DNA of 64,000 bases. It comes from Stratiolaelaps scimitus. Its lineage: Eukaryota > Arthropoda > Arachnida > Mesostigmata > Laelapidae. Below, one piece after another: positions 27,601 through 37,377 of this stretch. A program made the translations under genes and the position numbers. The DNA is taken from assembly GCA_019614645.1 (NCBI GenBank), contig JABWDB010000037.1, forward strand, positions 1,426,001 to 1,490,000. Reading direction: 5' to 3'. How positions within the stretch are numbered: the first letter of the stretch is position 1; each line of letters begins with the position of its first letter. The notes below the pieces were generated by a model. That model was given only the letters and a program-made list of their open reading frames with translations. It searched no databases and was not told where the DNA came from.

Positions 27601-30600
27601 TATAGCATAGTATATATGAGATTGAAATAGGAAGTTCACATCCCGACCTCTCGTCAGCGTCAAGGGTAAATAAACAACAATAGTCGAGTGTGGAAAATCC
27701 GATCTGTTGCAGATAATATGAAGCTAACCATTTCCAACTTATGGGGTACAATTTCTACTGTTTTTAGCAAAATTAATCAATAGGATTTTAGCGGATGGAA
27801 TTAACAGGATCGAAGGTCGGCTGTGTGGGACGCTTGCCTTTGCACGCAAGCCAGACGCTGACAATATAAAGCTGCAATGCCATGAGCCGTAGGTATTATG
27901 GTAACAAGTGTAATTGCATAGAACCTTGATCAGAACTGTACCGGGCAGACTGCAATACGAAATATACTGAAGGGCAGGCATAGGACGGGCGGCAAATGAT
28001 TTTGGAGCAGGGCAGAAAATACAGGACGCAACCTCTTGACTTTGACTGAGTTAATTCGTTGGGCAAGATGACGGTGGCATAATTTCTCGACATTCGGGGG
28101 GCTTACGCCACGGGTTGATCTCGGAAAAACAATAGCAAATAATGAGACACAAGGATTAAGCTTGACTGGAATAAAATAAGGGCGTATATGAACGAAAATA
28201 TAGGTGAAGTGATTTGAGATTAAACAAGGGATCAACAGCAGGGCTGTCCATGCTTTGTGTTACTATTTACCGTGTTCATTGAGAACATAAGCAACATGTT
28301 TCTACAAGAGTGGACTAGGTTTTTGAATCGCGTATGTTCCAATGGGGAAGTAACGAATATTCAGACGTTGCATCCTAGTCCACGTGACATGGTCCTAAAG
28401 GTAAAGGTTTTATGGGTATATTAAAGGAGCTGCAGTTTTTACAATGCTTAAGTTCCCTATATGTCTCGTTGTGGGACTCGAACCTGCGGCCTTCTGCTGT
28501 TTGCGATGGGAGACTTAGCCACCGTCTAACGCCCCGCTCTGACAGTCCTGATGTGTATCCGAGGGACGTTAGATTTTGCAACAGGTGCTCAACGTTTGTA
28601 GGGAAACTTGCTACACTATTGGATTTGTTTTCAAGGGAAAAGAGTGCGCAAATGTAATCTTCTCAGGGGATAAGGCGGATCAAACAAGGCTTACCATACA
28701 GGGCAAGAATGTTGAGTATCAAGAACGATACAACTATTTTGGAGTCGACCTAGAAATGTAGATGACATCTCTGAAAAAGGAAAATAAATTAGGAAATACG
28801 GTGTTGAACAGTGTCAGTAACGAATACATATGAAAGGTCTACATAGTACGGTAGATTTATGGTGACGAGCGAATTGTGCAGAACCATGTTTGGTCCCCAG
28901 ACAGCTACGCACGCAGATACCATATATAGCGGGATTAGAGGTAGACTATATTGAATAATCTTGATAGAAACCAGCTTGTCGGGAGAACCCGCAATGTAAT
29001 TTAGTTACACGTGTGAAAAACACACACAGTTTCTAGAAGGGCAATTTGGTGCGTCAATCTTTCGGGCGAGGTGAACGCCGACGTTAGACTTGTATCATAT
29101 GAAACTTAACTGCAGGAGCATCGGGCCGTTTTGCAGACTGGACGACCGTATGAGATGCGCTTGCAAGTGACAAACGTTCTAATGGCTAAATCTATGGAGG
29201 GAAAGGAAAAAGGAAAGGCTTTATTGGTTTATTAAAGGAACTGCAGTTTTTACAATGCTTAAGTTCTCTTATATGTCATGAGGGGATGGAGAAGACAATG
29301 TAAATAATAACAATAATAATAGGATGCCTCGTGAAAACCTTAGGACTTAGTAGCCTTGGTTGACATTGCTTTGGGATACAGGGAATAAATTAGGTAGGGA
29401 GAGATGGAGGAGAGCAAAGGCAAATACTGGATCAATATGTGGAAATAATGGATTGTGCTATATTCGTGGTATCTTACGACAATAATAATAATGATAGAAA
29501 TGTGAAGATAGGTGACTACACTAGAAATGAGTGCACCGGACGGATATTTTACTGCGCGTCTCTGATGTAAACCTGGACAATTGTATGCAGAAATCGCCAA
29601 TGTAAAAAAGTACCTTACATATGCGCGCTAAGCTGTATGTTGCTTTTCTTCTAAACAATTTAATTAGTAAAACTTCATAAAGAACTCGAATCGGCTCAAT
29701 ATATATAGATACTATTTACACTACGCTTTAAGAAGGAATTAACTTCATAAAGGCAACTGCGCAGTTACTTACAACGCTTAAGTTCGCTCATATGTGTTAC
29801 TGACTAGCGAGAGACTCGAACCTGCTACCTTCGGCTTCGAAAAGAGATCTGACATAGAAACGTTTTGTGCTCATCCTGCAGGTGATAAATAAAGAAGACG
29901 CGAACTGGTGGCAGGTTCGTAAATGTTCCCCTGAGGGCCCCTCCGGACTGGTTCCTTCACCCGAACTTCAGGAGTGGCGTCTGACGCAGACGGCGTTGGA
30001 GAACGCTAAAAACGACAAACATGGACATCACCACGACTCGACGAATTGCTCAATCTTTCGAAAACGTAAAAAGGAAAAAGAGAAACAGCTTGCGGCCAAA
30101 GTAAGTGCTTTCGTGCTCCGTACACTTAACGTGGGGGGTATCGATGATCGTCGATGATTTTACCTTTACCCAGAGTGCAGCGAGTGCATTTTGCCACTGG
30201 TGTTGATTACTAATAAAGAAATACTCTGGGCTGACTCACAGCGTTAAACATTGAACGTCCACGGTACGCCTTTCGGCGTTACAGCTTCATTAGACGGACA
30301 ACCCTCTTTAAATGCAAATGTGCAACGGGTGGGGATCGAACCCGTGCACCTACGTTCGTCTCCTCCGATTGCAAGGCGCACACCAATGCATCACCAGGCC
30401 ACCGGGCTCGACTGCTGTTGATTACTGTCATTTATATTAACGGCGAGTGCAGCATGACCCTTATAACTCTGTGGTAGAGTGCTGATCGGGTTGATTCAAG
30501 CAAAGCCGCCGGGATTCCAAAAAGAGAGATTCCAGCGTTTTTTTTTGTTGTGAGCAGAACTTAATTATTTCAAGTTGAATGCCACCCTGAAACATGCTCC

Positions 30601-33600
30601 TACGATTGCTAAGATCTAGGCCAAATTGTGCATTCAGCCTTAGAGGAACTGGACTCGTCAGTATTCATACCCAGGTGAAACAGTTTAAGCGGAGGTGTGT
30701 GAGCAGATTCATAGCGACAAAACCGGAGAAGCTCTCACCGGAGAGGTGTATGAAACCCTTTTGGCAGACACTTTCTGGATACGTGGCTTGGTACAAACGA
30801 GTGCACGCGTGCATGGCTTCTCCACGACAACGGTCGTTTCCGCAAAGCTGCTCTCGTGGAGGAGTTGTTGGCCGGGAAGGGAATCAAGTTGTGAAATCAA
30901 CCTGCATTTTCTCCTGATATAAGCCCTCTTGACGTCTGTTGTTTTGGCCAATTGAAGATGAGCATATAAACGATCAAAATTGGAACAAGGTAGACCAAGT
31001 TCTTAGAGAGAGATAGTATAGGTCCTCTCGCACGGAGGTCGTTTGAAGGGTGTTCAAGATGGCTACCGACCAGATGGCAGTGTGTAATAAATTCTCAAGG
31101 ATCGTACTTACTTCTCAAGGATTCCAAAATCCTTGAAACAAACTAGTAATTGTTTCCTTCTGCTGCTAACGTACGAGTATACAACGGTTTTGCAATACGC
31201 CTAGCGCAGCAATGTTAGCCAATTTCATCTCAACAACCCAAGTGGTTTGTTTGTTTGAAGGTGCGCGCTTGTTCGTCCCATCAACCCCAATTAACTATCA
31301 GAGAGGGCACAGCGATGTCTCGCTAAAGGGCACCAACCGGCCCGAAATCGAAGTTTAATTACACACGCTTATGTAATAGCTGCACCTGTTCAACTAATGC
31401 CCAAGTGTGAGGCTTGCAAGGCCTGAAACGCTGACACCTATGTGGACTTCTTCGTGTGAGCGATTTCCGAGCTCTCGGGTCGCAAGGCTTAATGTGAAAA
31501 TTCGACCGACACAGGTGATTGTACGTGCCGATGGCCGAGAACGGCGTGTTGACTTCTACAATGTTCACGTATCTATGTAGCCATAAGTGCCTAAAGTACA
31601 GCTAGCCGACTCAGAGTAAGATAGAGATCCCCGCTTGGAATTTGTGAGAAAAATGAACAGAGCGATGTTTCAAGAAATTTTTCGGACGGGACGTTCGAAG
31701 ACGACGAGATTTGTGGAGTTCCCTTGAGAGCTGTGTCAATGGAGGCTGTGAAGAATACGGGAACTTGGTGGGCTCGTATCGAGTACGATTTGGAGTGATC
31801 CGTATCTTGTCTACCCTTGAGTGAATTATGTTAAACATCTTGCGGTGGTTCTCCTACTTTCCACGAAAATACGAGTGTAACTTGTGAGGGTCGAAGTGAT
31901 TTATAAACATGTCATTGTTTACCGTACGACGACTGCAAGGACCGTAATACATTTGCTATCAACTTTCAAAAGGTTACTCAGGTTTCATGATGGTACATTC
32001 TTGAAGAATAGGAGGAATTGACGTAGACCTCAAGGTGGCAGTGTCGAACGCCTAGGTCTACTCTGAATTCCAGTTCCCTGAAAACTACCTACTTCCACCC
32101 GACTCCCTCTCGATGCCTTTTGGCGGCGGTTATCTCGGGACCGTCACTATGACATTAGTGCAAGATTGATGATTAAGCGGCACCCTTTGAGTAACCAATT
32201 TTCTGAAATAGATATCTTCACGAGGTCCTTCAATATATTTTTATCGTTTAAGTTATTGACTTTTCTCTCCCGCACACTAATTCTTACGGGCGCCCACTCG
32301 CTTATTGAGATCGGATTCAATTGTTGTCGGAAAATTAATTAGTATGCCTTTGGGCAAATTCTGTCGTAGTGAAAGAACCCGTTACACCAAAGAATCCATT
32401 ACATGCGAAGAAAATCAACGAGTCTGTCTTTAAACAATTTAAGAGTAAATCAGAGAGGGAGAGAGAAGAAATACAATCGTGGCTAGTTCTTTTAAGTTGT
32501 TATAAAGAAAACTGAATAATCAGTCTGGCGAAGCTGTTTTACACAAAATGTGACCTTCTCCGTTGAACGTAAAAGGAATTCTGGACTATGGTTACGAATC
32601 TATGGTCTCATAACTTTCTCGGAGTAGCCTTTCATTGTCTGTCGTTACTTCTAATATAAAAAATCAAGCTGTCTGTATTCTACTGATTGATTACTATTAT
32701 TATCAACTGAGATTCGCACTTGGGATAAATATACTGAAACAATATGTACGTCAAAGGATTCCCACTTATTTCCTTAGGAACATCGAACGATTATCTGCTA
32801 ACGGCAATTTCCCTTTAACGTCATATCCTGAATGCTGGCTTCATTTCAAATTCAGCGCGCCCTTGCGGACGACATGGACCTGTCGTGTTACGAGGAGGTA
32901 ATGAAAGTGCCCGCCTTCCGTCGTAACACCCTTGTCCTACTCGGGGCCCATGGGGTTGGACGGAGGCATATTAAGAACACGTTGATTGGAGGAAATCCTG
33001 ACCGATACGCGTACCCAATCCCTCGTAAGTAGAACAGCTTATAGAAAGATATGAGCGTATATATATACGCGAATGAGACAAACACGGCCTCTGTGGCGAA
33101 CGTGTTTATCTCGTTCGCGTATGCGTCTATGAGTGTCTGTGTGTCGCCTGTTAACAGAAGTGCGGTTTTGTCGCAAGTCGATAGAGATATGTCTTGGCCA
33201 GGTCGTTGGACAACTCGGAACCGGTGTGTTCGGCTTCCGGCGTGTTTCGACAGCCAGAGATTCAGCCACCGTTCAGGCCGCCTACGGCACTGACGGCTTC
33301 GTCTCTCAATAGATACTATAAAGTAAAAAGAACACTCATCAATTATAGCTTTCTGCACGCTATTCGGTGGTTTCGGAAATCCATTTTGCTGGCTTGAAAA
33401 TGTCCCTCCTATATAAGCAACTTGTTCGAGTTCGATTTAGATAAATCTGCGTTTCATTTCGATGTATTCAACCCTGTGATTCCGTACAGATACAACACGA
33501 CCACAGCGACGAGGCGAGGAGAACGGGCATCATTATTTCTTTGTGGATCAAGACGAAATGCTGAGAGATATTGCCACCAATCAGTATCTTGAATACGGCG

Positions 33601-36600
33601 GTCATGAAGGCGCCATGTACGGCACGAAACTCGACACTATACGAAGGTATGGACTTTACTACACCGTCCCCCCCCATAGTGACGAAACGGTGTGCCCGTT
33701 TTGTCTTCATCGAAATACCCGAGGATCATAGGTGAACAGTTGAAGTGTTGTTGAGAGGCAGGTGTTCTAGGTTTCATGCCGAACGCAGTTTCTTTTTGGG
33801 AAATATCAGCTTATTAAATAAAATGTATACTAATGTATTAAAGTTTAAAAATATAGAATATATAATTTTATGAACCGGCAGTTGATATATATTAGGGCAT
33901 ACGGTTCGAACTCGCCGCTCTTTAAATGCCAATAACTTTTGAACTAAATGAGGTAGAACAAAGATTTTTTGGTTTGAGTTAGAGGTACTCTTCAGCTTTA
34001 TTGGCACACCGATTCCAGCGCTCTGGCAGTTTTGAGATATATATATATATGACTTATTATGATTATCGTATGTTTAACATTATTAGTGTGTTATCCCTTA
34101 TCAGCTAACATCAGACCTTCCACAAGGACATAATGTTAAGTTACTTTTTACGAACGACAGCCCTTGGGCGAACAGTAGAACTATTACGTAAGCGATTGAG
34201 ACTGATATCAGTCACAGCACTGATCGTGCTATTGTGATTGAGTGCCCCAACAAACAACGGTCGTCGGGAGAGCGCACTGGCGCGAACAACTTCAAATCAT
34301 CCCCATAGAAAGTATCGTTGACCCCTTCGTGGAGATCGTTGTAAAGGTCAAGCACGAAACTGCTGAACACGAGGGGGTCCACACATGAGCCTTGATGAAC
34401 CTCCGCTGGACACGGCTCGTACGAGTTACACGTGTCGTTAATCATAACACAGAATATTCTATCCGTGAGATATGTTCTGAGCGAACTAATGCTTTCGGTA
34501 TTTATGTATATTGTGCAAATTGTGAAATTTACAGATCAGCAGTTGATGGCAGGCACGATCAGTAGTTTTTGTAAAATCGTGGTAGACATAGTCGAAGTCG
34601 GTTTTAGCGTTCACGGTCACAGCTCAATAATGACTCTCACTCCACCAGGTGGCTCGCAGTTGATTCCTGTTTCGTAAACCTATGCTGGTCATTGTCCAGA
34701 GTCTCTACAGAGGAGAGATAATTGTAGATAATCCCTAAGGCCATTATTTGCTCAAAAATAAGGCAGACAATGAAACCCTGAGCAGGTGTCTGTAGTTCTT
34801 CTCGTGACGTTTGTCGTTGCCTTGATGAACAGATGTCAATATTGATCATCGAAAATGGTCGCGAACTTGGAAAAGGTAGTTTTGTCTCCCATAGACACGA
34901 GTCGAGACTAACCTAAGAGGCTCCGCCGGGGCAACAAGCCGTTTAGAAATTGGATTTGGATCGTCAGGGTGTGGCCAGATCTTGCAGCTCGATCAGTGAT
35001 TTTACGTAAGACAATCTCATCATAGATAATACATATCTCGCTCATTGAACACGCTTGACCTTCAACCAGCGCGTGCATCCCTGCGTCTGTTGTTTTTGTG
35101 ATATCAAATGAATGAGAAGTATTGCCTTTATAAATCGTTCGTAAAGAGTGTTGCCATTATCGGCAACTTCTGCAACCTCAAGGTCGAGATGTCTCTAATT
35201 AAGGGAGTTATATTTGAAGATTAGCCAAATGTGTCGAACGTTATCGCTATCGTAATAATTACACGACGAGTTAGCATATACATGCTGCTAGAAAAAAATA
35301 TTAGAATACAATTTGTAGTCGCTAGACAGTTTAATATGAAAAAAAAGCATAACTATAGTTTCGATAGTTTCAAAGTTTTAGAAATCCTCCGGCCGAGTAT
35401 ACTGGATGGAAATGTCAATAACATGAGTGACCCTTGTGTGTGTGTGTGTGTGATTGTACCCTGAGGGACGTTTGACACAATTCGTATATATTTGACGCCA
35501 CATAACCTCTAATTTCTATTATATTGACGCGCTATTTTCTTTCCTTTTCTTTTTCAGGATAATCAATAGTGGCAAGATGGCGATACTCGATGTAGAGCCC
35601 CAGGCGTTGAAAATGCTTCGATGTGCCGAATTCACTCCGTTTGTCGTCTTCATCGCTGCTCCACCCCTTGGCACCTTACACGACGTACGTCCATGCTACA
35701 ATAACAATGAATATAAACGCTTGTACCACAGATTTATCATAGGGTGATATAGCAGACGCTGGGATGTAAATACTCTGGATAACTGGATCTTGGGTCAGGA
35801 CATTTAATATCATCTGTTGATGTTCTCGTCGGGCTGACCCTCAGCCAAGAGACTAATGTCGACGGAATTACGTTTCAACTGGTTCATGAAGCCGAGCGTA
35901 AATGTGGGCAACGGTGGGGATCGAACCCGTGTATGCACCTATGTGTCTACCCTGGTTGTAAGGAGGAGTGCGCGAATGAACCTCATCGCTAGGAGTGGGT
36001 ATCCCTTGAGGCCGCATTCAACTGCGAATTATCATCTAGGGAACAGTAATGAACTTCAACTGTATCTAATTGGTTCGTGTTTGACCACAGCGATATCGTG
36101 CGTGCCATTTAAATTTGGAACACGAGACGCTTGTCTGGAAGAGGAAGGTTTAATTCGTCCGGCTATAGGTTACAATCCTGGCCGGACAAGAACAAGGGGA
36201 GACAGCTAAACGAATGACAAACTCTTCCAGAATTGTTGACCGTGATACTGAAAAGCATTGAAAATCTTCACTCTGTCAGGATCTATTTGTTACAATTTGG
36301 ACACTATCGGGATTTACCAATTACGATCGAAAGATTTTATTACCTACACCGTTACGTAAATGTTTGGGATAGAGCTTGAAGCCGCGTGAACGCCATAAGT
36401 AAGGCAATTGACCCCTGAGGGTCATACGGCCGGGAGCTCGATGAAGCTTACTACGAATCTCGAACCTTTTCGACCTGAGAGGATTAGATCCTTGGAAATA
36501 AAGGAAGAATCTTGCATATGCATTTCATATTTTGCACAGAGAAGTTCGTTGTTTCTTTTCAAAATAAGTTAAGAAAAAACCCTATTATTTAACAGTTATT

Positions 36601-37107
36601 CAACGAGAACAACTGACCCGTCAAAATCAATTTCATAGCTTCGTATGAACGAGCGAAAAGTTGATTAAACAAGAAATAAGAAAGTGCCCAAATAGAACAT
36701 GTATATTGTAACTTATGTATATTGGGGCGATTCACAACAACGAGTTTATATATTATATTTTATGAATCTCTCAGGTAAAAACTTCCACCTCACCAGGGTA
36801 ATCTAATCCGATATATTCAACCCTAACTACTTTTGTCCTGTTTAAACAAACTTGACCTTTTTTGTCCCACTGGCATTCGTTTCTAACTCATTTGTATTTT
36901 GACCATATTCTCTGTGTGATGCAGGTGGACGGCAGTTTAGAGCGCTTGAATCGCGAGTCGACGCAATTAGCGAACACGTTCGGCCGATGGTTTGATTTAA
37001 CGATCGTCAACTCGGACATTGAGGACACTATCCATCAGCTAAGGGAAGCTGCTGAACTAATACACCTACAGGAGCAGTGGGTGCCCGTGACTTGGGTTTA
37101 CCGATAG
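10546..37107 (+). CDS. CASK: CASK (lin-2 type MAGUK), partial gene, eight 3' exons
   Basis: The joined exons 10546-10631, 12126-12215, 24192-24290, 29882-30100, 32856-33024, 33490-33646, 35558-35684 and 36925-37107 give 375 residues without a frame break. Order is half a PDZ domain (1-58), SH3 (about 59-135), a basic HOOK linker (about 136-164) and a guanylate-kinase-like domain (about 180-375). CASK is a membrane-associated scaffold at synapses and epithelial junctions that binds neurexin-type tails through PDZ. Diagnostic CASK stretches are [52 protein letters not shown] and WVPVTWVY. All introns are GT-AG and all phases fit. The kinase, L27 and first PDZ exons are not seen here. The PDZ-SH3 linker is much shorter than in vertebrate CASK, so a small exon may be missing. 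The final residue is an added arginine after the usual WVY end. Confidence 0.95.
10632..12125 (+). other. CASK intron (PDZ)
   Basis: GT...AG intron between the two PDZ exons. No repeat family could be assigned within it. Confidence 0.85.
12126..12215 (+). CDS. CASK: CASK exon: PDZ C-terminal end
   Basis: Encodes 30 residues, [16 protein letters not shown] and a proline-rich tail, between a TTTCAG acceptor and a GTGAGC donor, phase 0 at both ends. RG-S-TFKIVP is the last PDZ beta strand of CASK. The reading joins directly to the previous exon (...LQRLL-RDARGS...). Confidence 0.95.
14651..14873 (+). repeat. SINE family A, divergent subfamily
   Basis: The head CCTTGGATGGTCTAGTGGTG matches family A and the tail CAGCTGAAAGTCAACTAC with a 13-base A run matches its end. 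The middle differs (GTATACGAGGTGGCCCCC) and the B box is lost, so this is an old or chimeric copy. Confidence 0.75.
15737..15951 (-). mobile_element. 3' UTR fragment of the same R1-type element
   Basis: The reverse strand matches 60450-60636 closely. Shared blocks include GTTGGTTCGTAGTAC, GGGGCGTGAGTTTAGTGGG and CCTGGTCTGCATGAGCATTC, in the same order. Only the non-coding tail is present. A 177-codon open frame across it is therefore not a gene. Confidence 0.85.
16501..16770 (+). repeat. SINE family A copy, best full-length example
   Basis: The head is tRNA-like, with A box TGGTCTAATGG and B box GGTTCAAATCC. Then follow a body (TTGGAGAATCTTTGGAGTTC, CCCCGACAGGTCC) and a tail GCTGAGGGTCAGCTC with an A run. 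AGACACCG occurs at 16493-16500 and 16776-16783 as a likely target duplication. Confidence 0.92.
18971..19194. repeat. Dispersed repeat G, copy 1
   Basis: About 225 bases matching 23850-24079 at roughly 85-90% by eye, same orientation: ATAATCTAACTAAT, TTGTTACAGCCAAAG, CAGCTTGGTCTCAGC, GGTAGTTTAAAACGC, GTCACATGCTAA, GATTCAATG. No coding or terminal structure recognised. Confidence 0.85.
19381..19589 (-). repeat. SINE family A copy with perfect 14-bp target duplication
   Basis: A reverse copy bounded by CAACTGGCTTATAT at 19367-19380 and 19590-19603. Tail, body and B box (GGATTTGAACCCAACAC) are present, while the tRNA 5' end is truncated. Confidence 0.93.
22425..22585 (-). repeat. SINE family B copy, diverged
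   Basis: Shares TGACTCTCAGCCGTAAACAT, GCATTGCCTCGTAAGATGGA and a B box in GGGAATCGAATCC with the other family B copies, in reverse orientation. Confidence 0.75.
23850..24079. repeat. Dispersed repeat G, copy 2
   Basis: Partner of 18971-19194. It ends about 110 bases before the first SH3 exon of CASK. The two copies are in direct orientation within one intron, so recombination could delete the 5 kb between them without touching exons. Confidence 0.85.
24192..24290 (+). CDS. CASK: CASK exon: SH3 domain, first half
   Basis: Encodes 33 residues with [13 protein letters not shown] and [12 protein letters not shown], the ALYDY-like and RT-loop part of the CASK SH3 fold. Acceptor is TTTCAG, donor is GTGAGT, phase 0 at both ends. 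It follows a 12-kb intron. If joined directly to the PDZ exon, the linker is far shorter than in vertebrates, so an undetected phase 0-0 exon in that intron is possible. Confidence 0.95.
24520..25040 (-). repeat. SINE family D composite with a family B tail inside
   Basis: ATCCACATCTCGCTGAGGCC, then GATTCGAATCTGGGACAAAT and AATCGGTCT at 24748-24815, match 54333-54410 in order. They carry a tRNA-type B box in reverse. Between two such stretches sits GTGTTAAATGTTGGCTGAGA (family B tail, forward). The 171-codon open frame here comes from these repeats. Confidence 0.65.
25113..25248 (-). repeat. SINE family B copy
   Basis: GACTCTCAGCCAACATGCAA, then GCATTGCTTCATGAGACGGA and GATTGAACCCGTGTATACAC, in reverse orientation. 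Confidence 0.8.
25250..25372 (-). repeat. Possible further tRNA-derived SINE head
   Basis: Read in reverse, GGTCATGTGGTAAGACG resembles an A box and TTTTTCGATTCCGGC resembles a B box about 50 bases on. Only one copy is seen in the window, so the family is not established. Confidence 0.4.
26812..26880 (-). repeat. SINE family B tail fragment
   Basis: GGCTGACTCTCATACC and CGACGGTACTGCTACGGATC match the tail region of family B in reverse; the tRNA part is absent. Confidence 0.6.
27760..29200 (+). mobile_element. Degraded LINE (reverse transcriptase fragment), CASK intron
   Basis: In shifting frames the plus strand reads [18 protein letters not shown], then [20 protein letters not shown] followed by NISNMF. 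This corresponds to the reverse transcriptase R-GxxQGCPLSPLLFxxFIE region. After an inserted SINE it continues [12 protein letters not shown], then [19 protein letters not shown], the K-xxVMxF ... I-G-x-xE-xxxFxYLG part. Many stops make it a dead copy. It lies in a CASK intron in sense orientation. Confidence 0.6.
28399..28540 (-). repeat. SINE family C copy inside the 27-29 kb LINE
   Basis: GGTAAAGGTTTTATGGG, then TTAAAGGAGCTGCAGTTTTT and a B box in GGGACTCGAACCTGCGGCC. It interrupts the reverse transcriptase frame, so it is younger than that LINE. Confidence 0.88.
29202..29281 (-). repeat. SINE family C fragment
   Basis: AAAGGCTTTATTGGTTTATT and GCTTAAGTTCTCTTATATGT in reverse; only the non-tRNA half remains. 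Confidence 0.85.
29730..29850 (-). repeat. SINE family C copy, diverged
   Basis: ACAACGCTTAAGTTCGCTCA and GAGACTCGAACCTGCTACCT in reverse. It ends about 30 bases before the CASK SH3/HOOK exon. Confidence 0.75.
29882..30100 (+). CDS. CASK: CASK exon: SH3 second half and HOOK linker
   Basis: Encodes 73 residues. [12 protein letters not shown] and [12 protein letters not shown] are the SH3 n-Src loop tryptophan pair and the conserved exit of the domain. A basic run, [15 protein letters not shown], is the HOOK/protein 4.1-binding type linker. The middle holds a histidine-rich insert (HGHHHDST) in place of the vertebrate sequence. Acceptor is TGCAG, donor is GTAAGT. Confidence 0.95.
30101..32855 (+). 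other. CASK intron before the guanylate-kinase domain
   Basis: Contains one full SINE B near its start; the remainder (30427-32850) has overlapping short open frames at 30594-30922 with no recognised product. Confidence 0.85.
30212..30415 (-). repeat. SINE family B copy, full length, with 11-bp target duplication
   Basis: The most complete family B element, bounded by TGTTGATTACT at 30201-30211 and 30416-30426. Read in reverse it starts with GTGGCCTGGTGATGCATTGG (A-box region), has GGGTTCGATCCCCACC as B box, and ends in a short non-tRNA tail. It lies just after a CASK exon. Confidence 0.93.
32856..33024 (+). CDS. CASK: CASK exon: start of guanylate-kinase-like domain
   Basis: Encodes 56 residues plus one base. 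[20 protein letters not shown] leads into [14 protein letters not shown], followed by [10 protein letters not shown]. The P-loop has GVGRR instead of the GxGKS of true guanylate kinases, as in known CASK, so nucleotide phosphorylation is not expected. Acceptor TTCAG and donor GTAAGT are strong. It ends in phase 1. Confidence 0.96.
33066..33121 (+). ncRNA. Intronic hairpin, possible small-RNA-type precursor
   Basis: TACGCGAATGAGACAAACACG and CGTGTTTATCTCGTTCGCGTA form 21-bp arms with one G-U pair and one mismatch around a 14-base loop. It begins about 40 bases after a CASK donor site. The TATATA to its left with GCGTATATATATACGC is itself palindromic. A hairpin alone does not prove a processed RNA; a MITE remnant is the alternative. 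Confidence 0.3.
33490..33646 (+). CDS. CASK: CASK exon: guanylate-kinase-like domain, GMP-binding lobe
   Basis: The first two bases (AT) join the C of the previous exon to make His. It then reads [19 protein letters not shown], followed by [24 protein letters not shown] sequence. HTTRP and the E-Y-G-AMYGT segment are the GMP/phosphoserine-binding surface of MAGUK guanylate-kinase domains. The exon ends with AG at GTATGG, two bases of an arginine codon. Confidence 0.95.
33892..34036 (-). mobile_element. Truncated mariner relic
   Basis: About 145 bases match the left end of the 58629 copy, starting at TTAGGGCATACGG and sharing TTTAAATGCCAATAACTTTT and the end of the transposase gene. About one base in ten differs, and it is cut off inside (TA)n, so it is an older or different-subfamily copy. 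It lies in a CASK intron. Confidence 0.85.
34212..35000 (-). mobile_element. Degraded LINE reverse transcriptase, antisense in CASK intron
   Basis: On the minus strand [19 protein letters not shown] resembles the QHGF block. Further on, [20 protein letters not shown] and [11 protein letters not shown] correspond to GVPQGSVLGPLLFxLYINDL and the FADDTKLF catalytic motif (here YGDD). Several stops and frameshifts are present. Confidence 0.7.
35558..35684 (+). CDS. CASK: CASK exon: guanylate-kinase-like core strand
   Basis: One base completes arginine, then 42 residues follow, including [16 protein letters not shown] and [20 protein letters not shown] is a CASK signature. The acceptor has an excellent pyrimidine tract (CTTTCCTTTTCTTTTTCAG) and the donor is GTACGT. 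It ends in phase 0. Confidence 0.96.
35685..36924 (+). other. CASK last intron
   Basis: Holds one family B SINE (35828-35985); the rest shows no recognised feature. Confidence 0.85.
35828..35985 (-). repeat. SINE family B copy
   Basis: GGCTGACCCTCAGCC, then GTGGGGATCGAACCCGTGTA and CTGGTTGTAAGGAGGAGTGC, reverse orientation, in the last CASK intron. The open frame across it is repeat-derived. Confidence 0.85.
36925..37107 (+). CDS. CASK: CASK terminal exon with stop codon
   Basis: Encodes 60 residues and TAG at 37105-37107. [19 protein letters not shown] and the final WVPVTWVYR are the closing helices of the domain. Vertebrate CASK ends at ...WVY; here one arginine is added after the tyrosine. 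The acceptor is GATGCAG. No clear AATAAA was seen just downstream. Confidence 0.95.
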   Translation: MDGSLERLNRESTQLANTFGRWFDLTIVNSDIEDTIHQLREAAELIHLQEQWVPVTWVYR

Positions 37108-37303
37108 CGACGGCATCATCAACTGCTGGCAGCAACATCCACTGTTATTGTTACAATATTTATCTGAGAAGTAATCAAAAATACGTCATTCAAGAAGAAA
37201 TTTCTGTTCTCCAAGAATGGGCGCTCAACAAGCGGCTCGCGGAAGTTCGATCGAAGCGGTGACCCTGTTCAACAATAAGCACAACAACAAAATCGTTGAA
37301 CTC

Positions 37304-37377
<74 letters not shown>

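Larger units (their letters stand above)
24291..29881 (+). other. CASK intron within the SH3 domain
   Basis: Mostly SINE families B, C and D and a dead LINE. The stretch 25380-27750 shows no recognised feature apart from short GA and CT runs and one SINE tail. Confidence 0.85.
33647..35557 (+). other. CASK intron with mariner relic and antisense LINE
   Basis: GTATGG...TTTCAG intron. Apart from the two mobile elements there is a short GT run at 35433-35452 and nothing recognised. Confidence 0.85.

Noticed and set aside
35856..36209. 117-codon plus-strand open frame in the last CASK intron
   Set aside because: Starts inside a reverse SINE B and has no homologue that I recognise.
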